From the NCBI GenBank assembly GCA_031271275.1, contig JAISWA010000044.1:1-12501 (forward strand): DNA of 12,501 nucleotides, given 5' to 3'. The notes beneath the pieces are model-generated. The model saw only the letters and a list, made by a program, of their open reading frames with translations, ran no database searches and was not told where the DNA came from. Each line of letters begins with the position of its first letter. Position 1 is the stretch's first letter. This DNA is from Clostridiales bacterium. Lineage in GTDB: Bacteria > Bacillota > Clostridia > Lachnospirales > WQUN01. Shown here piece by piece: positions 5,240-12,072 of the stretch. The position numbers and the translations under genes are program-made.

Positions 5240-6592
5240 TTAGCGGAGAACGCCGGAGGTTGATTTTTCTGTTGTGGTGGGTTGGTCGGAGGGTTGTTCG
5301 ATAAACATTAGGTCAGGGCTGTCAAGATAGAGTGCGTCCAACGGATATTCGATTATATTTCTTTTATAGCGCGACTGAGTTTTCTCAGAATCACGTGGCT
5401 GCATCCACCATCCGCGAGGGTTATAATTTTCTTTGTTACGGTTTCGTTGCCACTGAGAAGATTCAATCTGCGTGTCAAAGTAATAATATTCCCCGTCAAT
5501 CTCAATCTCCACCCACGCATGATGATTCATTGAGCCACTTGTGTTAATTGAACAACCGTTGATGAGATGAGGTTTAAATCCTAACGACTCAGCCATAAGA
5601 ATAAAAAGCGAAGAGTATGCATAACAATCGCCCTCTCCAAATCGCATTATCTTGGCGGAACTACCATCTATATCATTATACCAAAAGCGAGCTATACTAG
5701 GCAGAGAAACCTCTTTTTCAATATCTTCATCGGTCGGACGCATAGAAATATCTATCGGTTCGCCATCCCTCTTATTAGTGTAGGCATAACTACGAATAAT
5801 GAAATCATAAACTTTTTCTAATTTAGCTAAACTCGAGGTTTCTGCTGCTGTCAGCCGTTTTGTGAAGCTATTCACGAAATTATAAAAATATGAAGGTCCG
5901 TCGTTAGATGTTTTATCTATAATAAGTCTATTTGAAATCAAGTCTTCTTTAGTGTTAATAGTTACTCCGGTTATTTCTTCATACTCCTTTTCGGAGACTT
6001 CATATGCACACACAAAAAAACGCGGAGGTTGCGCTGATGTTAACAACACGCCGGTTTGTGTACTGTCAGGATACAAAGCATACATTTCTTTTCTAGACCT
6101 TAAATCATATTCATTTATAGCAAGAATATGTTTATAAAAAGTTTCACCGTCAACCAGAGTTCCCGCAATGGAAAGCCCATAACTAGGAGTATCGTAATAT
6201 TCAATAGCATCAGGGTGTAAATATAAGGGGTTCACCACCATCCATTGAAATTTTAAATCTCCATTTTCAGCAATATCAATTTCTTCCTCTAACTCTTGAG
6301 TATTATTAAGACTTTTCTTGTTATACTGCTCTTCAGTTATTTCAACACCATTATAGTAATACTTTATCGTCTCTACGCCGTCTGCAGATGTATTTGAGAA
6401 CCTTACCCAACCGTCGGGTATATCTGTGGTGGCGGCATATACATCTTTCACCATTAAAGTGCAGACGACAATAAACACCGCTAATGTCACCGTTGAGATG
6501 AATATATACAGGAAGCGCTCAAAAAAGGGGATTTTTTTCTCCTCACTCGCTTCGTCGCTATTCTTACTCACGTTAGTTACATAGTGTTCCAT
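5240..6592 (-). CDS. Membrane-anchored transglutaminase-like superfamily protein
   Basis: The 450-aa product has a charged cytosolic N-terminus and one membrane segment at about 24-48 (FERFLYIFISTVTLAVF...), so the bulk is probably extracellular. Residues 55-250 match no domain I recognise. A transglutaminase-like core occupies about 255-375: catalytic C323 in GEGDCYAYSSLFILMAESLG, H358 in NHHAWVEIEIDGEYYYFD and D373 completing a Cys-His-Asp triad. Such domains act as protein cross-linkers or cysteine peptidases, often at the cell surface; the substrate here is unknown. The tail (431-450) is polar and low in complexity. The ATG at 6592 has AAGGAG 8 bases upstream. The gene has its own promoter and terminator. 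Its base composition is clearly AT-richer than the flanking genes, suggesting acquisition by transfer or different selection. Confidence 0.82.
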   Translation of the reverse strand: MEHYVTNVSKNSDEASEEKKIPFFERFLYIFISTVTLAVFIVVCTLMVKDVYAATTDIPDGWVRFSNTSADGVETIKYYYNGVEITEEQYNKKSLNNTQELEEEIDIAENGDLKFQWMVVNPLYLHPDAIEYYDTPSYGLSIAGTLVDGETFYKHILAINEYDLRSRKEMYALYPDSTQTGVLLTSAQPPRFFVCAYEVSEKEYEEITGVTINTKEDLISNRLIIDKTSNDGPSYFYNFVNSFTKRLTAAETSSLAKLEKVYDFIIRSYAYTNKRDGEPIDISMRPTDEDIEKEVSLPSIARFWYNDIDGSSAKIMRFGEGDCYAYSSLFILMAESLGFKPHLINGCSINTSGSMNHHAWVEIEIDGEYYYFDTQIESSQWQRNRNKENYNPRGWWMQPRDSEKTQSRYKRNIIEYPLDALYLDSPDLMFIEQPSDQPTTTEKSTSGVLR

Positions 6593-6618
6593 TATAAATT
6601 CTCCTTCTTCACTAAATG

Positions 6619-6648
6619 ATTAAATCCGTTGATATTTTCATAGGTCAA
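6619..6648 (-). promoter_or_regulatory. Candidate promoter of the transglutaminase-like gene
   Basis: On the minus strand TTGACC (6648-6643), an 18-base spacer and TTTAAT (6624-6619) are seen. The predicted start near 6612 gives a 20-base leader containing the AAGGAG site. A TATAAT further upstream (6741-6736) lacks a good -35 box but could give a longer leader. Confidence 0.55.
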
Positions 6649-6658
6649 TAAATACCAG

Positions 6659-6692
6659 AAAAATACAGGCAGACCAATCCCTGTATCGGGAT
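6659..6692 (-). promoter_or_regulatory. Two mutually exclusive hairpins, attenuator-like
   Basis: On the minus strand ATCCC (6681-6677) pairs with GGGAT (6692-6688). ATACAGG (complement of 6680-6686) pairs with CCTGTAT (complement of 6663-6669), and five T residues follow the second stem. The two stems share bases, so only one can form. This resembles an anti-terminator/terminator pair but is small. It would matter only if transcription begins upstream, for example at the TATAAT at 6741-6736. Confidence 0.3.
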
Positions 6693-6825
6693 AGAAACGA
6701 ATATGGAATGCCGAACTTGCGCTTATAGCTTATTGATTATATACGAAATGATAAAATTTCCGTAGCTTTAAATATAACTTTAGATAAGCTGATTATGTTC
6801 CGCTACTTTATCAACCCCCACAAAT

Positions 6826-6860
6826 AAAAAGTCCTATGATTCTTCAATCACAGGACTTTT
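6826..6860 (-). terminator. Rho-independent terminator of tRNA-Ala
   Basis: A 15-bp stem (6826-6840/41 with 6846-6860, one wobble pair) around a short CTTC/GAAG loop. It ends in a minus-strand T run (plus-strand A run 6826-6830). It starts 6 bases after the tRNA 3' end. Confidence 0.92.
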
Positions 6861-6866
6861 CGTTTA

Positions 6867-6939
6867 TGGAGAATAGGAGGCTCGAACTCCTGACCTCATG
6901 ACTGCCAGTCATGCGCTCTCCCAACTGAGCTAATCCCCC
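6867..6939 (-). tRNA. tRNA-Ala (anticodon GGC)
   Basis: A 73-nt cloverleaf. The acceptor GGGGGAT pairs with ATTCTCC, including a G3-U70 wobble, the classic alanine identity element. The D arm is GCTCAGTTGGGAGAGC. The anticodon stem CATGA/TCATG holds loop CTGGCAG, so the anticodon is GGC (GCC/GCU codons). The T arm is AGGAGTTCGAGCCTCCT and the discriminator is A. The 3' CCA is not encoded (TAA follows). It has its own promoter and terminator and is a single-gene unit. Confidence 0.96.
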
Positions 6940-6964
6940 GCGCAAAAAATTTCAAACGCGCTCT

Positions 6965-6993
6965 ACTATACCTAAACGCGGAAAAAAAAGCAA
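6965..6993 (-). promoter_or_regulatory. Sigma-A promoter of tRNA-Ala
   Basis: On the minus strand TTGCTT (6993-6988), a 17-base spacer and TATAGT (6970-6965) are seen. The predicted start near 6958 is about 19 bases before the mature tRNA 5' end. Confidence 0.75.
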
Positions 6994-7088
6994 GGCTCAT
7001 TTTTATATTATTATGCCTTTCTGGCGGACGCGTCATAAAATGCGGTCGATATTTCCGGTATCCAGCGTATCGTTGTAATACAATAACG

Positions 7089-7117
7089 TTGTTTTCCAAT
7101 ACTTCCCGGTTTAAAAT
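7089..7117 (+). promoter_or_regulatory. Candidate promoter of the LytTR response regulator
   Basis: TTGTTT (7089-7094), a 17-base spacer and TAAAAT (7112-7117) give a start near 7124 and a leader of about 30 bases. A TATAAT at 7132-7137 is an alternative -10 but has no clear -35 and would leave almost no leader. CGTTGT repeats at 7071 and 7087 overlap the -35 side and could be a regulator site. Confidence 0.55.
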
Positions 7118-7154
7118 GCGGCTATCTACATTATAATTGCTCGGGGGTCATACT

Positions 7155-7853
7155 ATGACATATTGTGTTTGTGACTGCAACAGGGAGTACCTGTATTTAA
7201 TGCAGGAAATGTTAGAGCGCCACGCCTGCGATAAAAGCCGCGTGTGCCATCCCTTTTTATCCGCTGACGCGCTTATACGGTATTTGCGCACCTACGGGGC
7301 GGACGTTATTGTGATTGACGCCATATTGGGCGATAAGAGCGGCGTCGAAGTGGTTAAGGAAATACATACGATAATTCCCGGGGCGCAGATTATTTTCACT
7401 TCCGGGGATATTACGCTGTGTTCGTCGGTGTACGCCGTCGAGCATGTATGTTTCCTGCCGAAGCCCGTAAACGAAACCACGTTCGCCTGGGCGCTTGGCG
7501 TAGCCGAGGAACGCGCGCGCGTGCAGAAGATGAAGACGCTTTCTTTTAAAAACAGGGAAGGCATATTCAAAATCCCGTTTGAAGATATCTTATTTTTGGA
7601 AAACAACAAGCGTAAGCTGACGGTGCATACCCGCAGCGGGGCAATGGAAACCTACGCTTCCATAGAATCTGTCTCGAGCGATTTGGACGCCCGTTTTATT
7701 CACTGTCATAAGAGCTTTATCGTCAACATGGATTTTGTGCAGAGTATGCAGCGGAAGAACTTTTTATTGGAAACCGGGCAAACCATCCCCATAAGCCAAT
7801 CGAGGTTCGCCAATTCGAGGATGGTTTTCCTGACGCATTTAGGGAGCGTATAA
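7155..7853 (+). CDS. LytTR-family response regulator without adjacent kinase
   Basis: The 232-aa product is an AgrA/LytR-type regulator: a receiver domain (about 1-118) followed by a LytTR DNA-binding domain (about 128-228). The receiver has phospho-acceptor D55 in VIVIDAILGDKSG, T82/S83 and K103 in LPKPV. The usual N-terminal acidic pair is reduced to one residue (CVCDCNREY: D7, with C8 where a second acid is common), so magnesium binding or phosphorylation may be altered. The LytTR part shows GIFKIPFEDILFLENNKRKL, HTRSGAMETYASIESV, RFIHCHKSFIVNMDFV and TIPISQSRF. I chose the ATG at 7155, which has GGGGGT 6 bases upstream, over a TTG at 7137 that overlaps a TATAAT sequence. No histidine kinase or peptide gene is in the window. 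Its stop overlaps the convergent gene by 15 bases. Confidence 0.92.
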   Translation: MTYCVCDCNREYLYLMQEMLERHACDKSRVCHPFLSADALIRYLRTYGADVIVIDAILGDKSGVEVVKEIHTIIPGAQIIFTSGDITLCSSVYAVEHVCFLPKPVNETTFAWALGVAEERARVQKMKTLSFKNREGIFKIPFEDILFLENNKRKLTVHTRSGAMETYASIESVSSDLDARFIHCHKSFIVNMDFVQSMQRKNFLLETGQTIPISQSRFANSRMVFLTHLGSV

Positions 7854-8267
7854 TATTTTCCGGATGACCGAATACGTAAGCAAGTCCAGTTTTTCACGGT
7901 AATCCGACATTCTGAAAGACACATAGCCTTCAAGGTGCAGCGCGCGGTTTTGTTGAAGAAACGCGCGCAATTTTTTTATATTCTCCGCGTGCACGGGGGT
8001 GCCGCGCAAATCGAGCGCGATGTTTTGCAGCGCCGGCGACTGGCGGTAAACGGGGTTTTCCTGTATGGCGACATACTCAAGCAGCGAGGCGATTCCCTCA
8101 ACCACCTCGCCGCTTTTATTTTTGGCGTCAAAGGCGCAGGACAAAAAAAACAAGCCCTCCGCGCGGCCCTCGCCTCTGCGGGAAAGCCGCCCCGCGTCCG
8201 TCTCTGCGGAGACGAACGCGCCAAGCGCCTGTTCATATTCGCGTGTGAAAATGGTCAGCAACTTCAT
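7839..8267 (-). CDS. Small protein resembling the N-terminal part of YtxC
   Basis: The 142-aa product is soluble with no signal peptide. Its last third (HLEGYVSFRMSDYREKLDLL) resembles the EGFxxFRLKDYxxxLE-type segment I associate with YtxC, a putative sporulation protein of about 280 aa. Here the reading frame ends about 25 residues after that segment, so at most the first half is present. The ATG at 8267 has AGGTGG five bases upstream; a GTG at 8276 would overlap that site. The gene lies downstream of mfd on the same strand, about 105 bases away. Its last 15 bases overlap the end of the convergent response regulator. It could be a truncated YtxC, a short paralogue or an unrelated protein. 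The family call is tentative; that it is a real gene is better supported by its RBS and its position filling the gap between mfd and the regulator. Confidence 0.6.
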   Translation of the reverse strand: MKLLTIFTREYEQALGAFVSAETDAGRLSRRGEGRAEGLFFLSCAFDAKNKSGEVVEGIASLLEYVAIQENPVYRQSPALQNIALDLRGTPVHAENIKKLRAFLQQNRALHLEGYVSFRMSDYREKLDLLTYSVIRKILYAP

Positions 8268-8277
8268 AAGAACCACC

Positions 8278-8315
8278 TGTGCCGGAACGGTTGTTATATA
8301 TAATATGCCGGCACA
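8278..8315. promoter_or_regulatory. 8-bp inverted repeat around an AT-rich core, operator-like
   Basis: TGTGCCGG (8278-8285) and CCGGCACA (8308-8315) are perfect inverted repeats flanking an AT-rich core containing TATATATAA. This core lies just upstream of the ribosome binding site of the YtxC-like gene and could contain its -10 box, although I see no good -35 box. It has no T run and is not a terminator. The function is guessed from placement only. The rest of 8316-8373 shows no feature I can support, including no clear mfd terminator. Confidence 0.35.
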
Positions 8316-8373
8316 AGCTTTGATTTATCTTGTTTCAGGAAAAATACGGGCGTGGCTTGTTATAACGGTAGTG

Positions 8374-11300
8374 TTATACCATCCCCTCCAGCAGTTCCCT
8401 TGTCATTTTTACGGTGTCAAACCCGTCGTCGTTTATTTCGTTTTGGCTGTTGGGCCGGTCGTTGGCTTTCGGGTCGGGTTTAAACGTCAGGTGCGGGCTC
8501 GGCGTCATGGTGAACAGTAGCCGCGTGGGGTTTTGCTGTATTGCCGCGTACATTTTCTCCACATTGATGGCGGCGTCGGGGCGCAGGCTTATGACGATAT
8601 TCCGCTGCTTCTGCGTAACGGAAACCGCGCCCGCCTTATGCGCCGCCGCTTTCAGCATGGCTACCTCAAGCAGGTTTGTCACCGCCCGGGGCGGGTCGCC
8701 GAAGCGGTCCTCCAATTCCTCCTGGGTGTCCGCGTAGTCCTGCTGACTGCGAATCAGCGAAATTTTCTTGTACATCTCCAGTTTTTGCAGCTCGTCGGAG
8801 ATATATTCCTGCGGGATGTACGCGTTGACGCGGATATCGATGTTGGTCTCGAAATCTTCCGTTACGGGCGTTCCCCGTAATTCCGAAACCGCCTCGGAAA
8901 GCAGCTTGCAGTACATGTCATAGCCCACCGCGTCCATATGCCCGTGCTGCTCCGCGCCGAGCAAATTGCCCGCGCCGCGTATCTCCAGGTCGCGCATGGC
9001 TATCTTGAAACCGGAACCGAATTCCGTAAACTCGCGGATGGTTTGCAAACGCTTCTCCGCGTTTTCCTGCAAAATTTTATCCTTGCGGTACATCAGGTAC
9101 GCGAAGGCGAGGCGGCTTGACCGCCCCACCCTTCCCCTGAGCTGATAGAGCTGGCTCAGGCCCATGAAGTCCGCGTCCTGTATGATAATCGTGTTCACGT
9201 TGGGGATGTCCAGACCGGTCTCCACGATGGTGGTGCAAACCAGTACGTCGATATGCCCGTCCACAAAATCCATCATGACGTTTTCCAACTCGTGCTCCGA
9301 CATCTGCCCGTGGCCGTAAGCCACCCGCGCCTCGGGCACCAGTTTTTGCACCCGGGAAGCTTCCTCCATAATATTCCTGACCCGGTTATGCAGGTAATAC
9401 ACCTGCCCCCCCCGGGAGAGTTCCCGGTTTATGGCGTCCCGCACAAACTCCGGGTTATATTCCATCACATAGGTCTGAACGGGCCGGCGCTCCTCGGGCG
9501 GCTCGTCGAGCAGGCTCATGTCCCGTATACCCGAAAGGCTTAAATGCAGCGTGCGGGGTATGGGCGTAGCGGTCAGGGTGAGCACGTCCACGTCGGCGCG
9601 CAGCGCTTTCAGCTTTTCCTTGTGGGTAACGCCGAACCGCTGTTCCTCGTCCACGATAATCAACCCGAGCTCCAAAAAGGAAACGTCCTTCGAAAGTATG
9701 CGGTGGGTGCCGATCACGATGTCCACCCCGCCGTCCGCGAGGCCTTTTACGACTTTGGTCTGCTCCTTCTTGGTCTGGAAGCGGGAAAGCCGCTCCACGG
9801 TAACGGGGTAATCCTTCATCCGCTCCTTAAACGTCATGTAATGCTGCTGCGCGAGGATGGTAGTGGGCACGAGGTACGCCACCTGTTTGTTGTCCTGCAC
9901 CGCCTTAAACGCGGCGCGTATGGCGACCTCCGTCTTCCCGTAGCCCACGTCGCCGCAAATCAGCCGGTCCATAATCTTTCCGGATTGCATGTCGCGCTTC
10001 ACGTCTTCGATGGCGGCGAGTTGGTCGTCCGTTTCCTCATAGGGGAACTGCGCCTCGAACTCCGTCTGCCATACCGTGTCCCGCTCGTATGGGTAGCCGG
10101 TCGCCGCCTGCCGCTTGGCGTACAGCGAGATTAAGTCCTCCGCCAGGATTTGCACGGAATGTTTCGCCCGGGACTTCGCCCTTGCCCAGTCCGCGCCGCC
10201 CAGTTTGCTTAGCTTTGCCTTCTCCTGCCCGCCGATGTATTTTTGTATCATGTCCATCTGCGCCGTGTGTACGTACAGGGAACCGCCGTCGGCGTATTCG
10301 AGCTTTAAATAATCCTTCCCGCAGCCGTCGGTGATGAGCTGTTCAATCCCTTTGAAAACGCCTATCCCGTGGTTGTCGTGCACCACGTAATCGCCAATGC
10401 GCAGGTCGGAAAAATGCGCGATTTTCGCGGCGTTTTTTTCGCGGCGGGATTTCCGGCGTTTGCTTTTCCGGTCGGCGGCGAAAAGTTCCTTGTCCGTTAC
10501 CACCGCGAGCTTGCTGTCGGGGTACTCGAAGCCTGCGGTAAGCGTGCCGCGGGTTACGGTGATGACGCCGGGGGGCGGCGCTTGGGAAACTTCGCCGTCC
10601 AAATCGTCCGCGTACCGCACGGGCAGTTCCAACGCGGCGATTTCCTCCGCCAAGGTCTGCCCGTGCCGCCGCTGCCCCGCCAGAATAACCACGGCGTACT
10701 TTTTTTCTATCCAATAGGACAAATCCTCTTTAAGCTCGCTGGGCCGCCTTCTGAGGGGCATACAGGATTTGACCGCGTAGTGTACCAGCGCCTGCGGCTT
10801 AAACTCCCGGGGGGTATGGGGCAGCGACGCCAGCAGCACTTGCTTGAAGATGGACGCTTTGTCCAACGCGTCCTCCCAGGTGAGCACCATTTGCTCTTGG
10901 GACGGCAGCCAGTGGCCGGAGAACAGCCGGTGCGTCACGCTCTCGGTAAACTCTGCCCGGACGGTTTCCATATGCGCGGCGATCCGGTTGGGCTCGTCTA
11001 TAAAAAGCAGGGCGTTTAACGGGAAGAAGTCCAGCAAGTTTGAAGGGCGGCGCTTGTCGCCGTAGAAATAGGGGAAGAACGCTTCGATATTCGGCAGGGT
11101 CATGCCTTCGGAAAGGCGCTCGATTACCTCGCCGATGGCGGCGGTAAGCGCCTGCGCCTCGGCGCGTTTGTTTTTCCGGCGGAACTCGGCTTTCGTTTCC
11201 TCAAACTCCCGTTTGATATTTTCAATCGCCGCTTTTAAGCGGCGGCGGTCATAGACAAATTCCCGCGCGGGGTAAACGGTCGCGCTTGCGGCTTTTTCCA

Positions 11301-12015
11301 CCGAGCGTTGGGAATAGGCGTCCACTATGCGGATGGAGTCTATTTCGTCGCCGAAAAATTCAAGCCGGACGGCCTGGTTGTCGTTGAGCGGCGCGGAACC
11401 GCCGTTTGCGCCGCCGGTGTTTACCCGCGCCACCGTCGCCCCGATATCCAAAATCCCGCCGCGCAGCGCGAACTGCCCCGGGCCTTCCACCAAACCGCTG
11501 CGCTCGTAGCCCATGTCCGTCAGCTTACGCGCCAGTTCCTCGGGGGGGAGTTCTTCCCCTACGGAAAAAGACGCGATATTTTTCTCAAAGACATCCGGCG
11601 GGACGGTACGGTCAAGCAGCGCTTCCGAGGAAACCACCACAATCGTGAAGCCGCCTTTTTCCCGCAGGGCGTTAAGGGTTTTGAACCGCTGGCGCGTGAT
11701 GTCGGCGCTTTTTACGTCCGCCGCGTAGAAAATCACGTCCCGGCTCGGGTAAAAATGCACGCCGTCGTGGAAGAAATAATATAAGTCCTCGTAAATTTCC
11801 TTTGCCTTCAGCTCGGACGCGGCGACGATGAGCGCGGCGCGGGGGGGCGAATCGGGGTTCTGCCGGGAAAGCGCTTCCATCAGCCCCGCCGCCAGGTGCC
11901 ACTTCTGCGAGTCGGTGACCCCTGTGGCAAGTACCGGGGTGTTGTTGTTTGTTACGTCTTTAAGGGTTTGGGAAAAAGGTTCAGACTGGTAAAGGGGGGT
12001 GAGCAGCGCGTTCAT
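8374..12015 (-). CDS. mfd: Transcription-repair coupling factor Mfd
   Basis: Mfd is a DNA translocase that pushes stalled RNA polymerase off damaged DNA and recruits UvrA. The 1213-aa product is slightly longer than the usual 1150-1180. It shows the UvrB-like N-terminal module (GPGQFALRGGILDI, EFFGDEIDSIRIVD), a basic linker (about 516-530), the RNA-polymerase-interacting domain from about 537 (RIGDYVVHDNHGIGVFKGIE), Walker A GDVGYGKT (688-695), DEEQRFG (789-795), helicase motifs TATPIPRTLHLSLSGIRD and QLRGRVGRS, the RecG/Mfd motif RGAGNLLGAEQHGHM (from about 1013), and a C-terminal autoinhibitory domain with a polar tail. The ATG at 12015 has a strong GGAGG close upstream. It lies 57 bases after pth, the order known from B. 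subtilis except that fin, which lies between them there, is absent. pth and mfd are probably cotranscribed. Confidence 0.98.
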   Translation of the reverse strand: MNALLTPLYQSEPFSQTLKDVTNNNTPVLATGVTDSQKWHLAAGLMEALSRQNPDSPPRAALIVAASELKAKEIYEDLYYFFHDGVHFYPSRDVIFYAADVKSADITRQRFKTLNALREKGGFTIVVVSSEALLDRTVPPDVFEKNIASFSVGEELPPEELARKLTDMGYERSGLVEGPGQFALRGGILDIGATVARVNTGGANGGSAPLNDNQAVRLEFFGDEIDSIRIVDAYSQRSVEKAASATVYPAREFVYDRRRLKAAIENIKREFEETKAEFRRKNKRAEAQALTAAIGEVIERLSEGMTLPNIEAFFPYFYGDKRRPSNLLDFFPLNALLFIDEPNRIAAHMETVRAEFTESVTHRLFSGHWLPSQEQMVLTWEDALDKASIFKQVLLASLPHTPREFKPQALVHYAVKSCMPLRRRPSELKEDLSYWIEKKYAVVILAGQRRHGQTLAEEIAALELPVRYADDLDGEVSQAPPPGVITVTRGTLTAGFEYPDSKLAVVTDKELFAADRKSKRRKSRREKNAAKIAHFSDLRIGDYVVHDNHGIGVFKGIEQLITDGCGKDYLKLEYADGGSLYVHTAQMDMIQKYIGGQEKAKLSKLGGADWARAKSRAKHSVQILAEDLISLYAKRQAATGYPYERDTVWQTEFEAQFPYEETDDQLAAIEDVKRDMQSGKIMDRLICGDVGYGKTEVAIRAAFKAVQDNKQVAYLVPTTILAQQHYMTFKERMKDYPVTVERLSRFQTKKEQTKVVKGLADGGVDIVIGTHRILSKDVSFLELGLIIVDEEQRFGVTHKEKLKALRADVDVLTLTATPIPRTLHLSLSGIRDMSLLDEPPEERRPVQTYVMEYNPEFVRDAINRELSRGGQVYYLHNRVRNIMEEASRVQKLVPEARVAYGHGQMSEHELENVMMDFVDGHIDVLVCTTIVETGLDIPNVNTIIIQDADFMGLSQLYQLRGRVGRSSRLAFAYLMYRKDKILQENAEKRLQTIREFTEFGSGFKIAMRDLEIRGAGNLLGAEQHGHMDAVGYDMYCKLLSEAVSELRGTPVTEDFETNIDIRVNAYIPQEYISDELQKLEMYKKISLIRSQQDYADTQEELEDRFGDPPRAVTNLLEVAMLKAAAHKAGAVSVTQKQRNIVISLRPDAAINVEKMYAAIQQNPTRLLFTMTPSPHLTFKPDPKANDRPNSQNEINDDGFDTVKMTRELLEGMV

Positions 12016-12072
12016 ATATCCTCCGGTACGGTGAATTTAAATTTGTTCCTGTTCAGCTTTCTATGGCGTGTC

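Noticed and set aside
5100..6940. Genomic island integrated at tRNA-Ala carrying the AT-rich gene
   Set aside because: No copy of the tRNA 3' end is found near 5000-5240 and no integrase gene is present, so att-type integration is not supported.
9544..10134. 196-codon plus-strand ORF inside mfd
   Set aside because: It is antisense to conserved helicase motifs of Mfd and has no promoter or RBS support.
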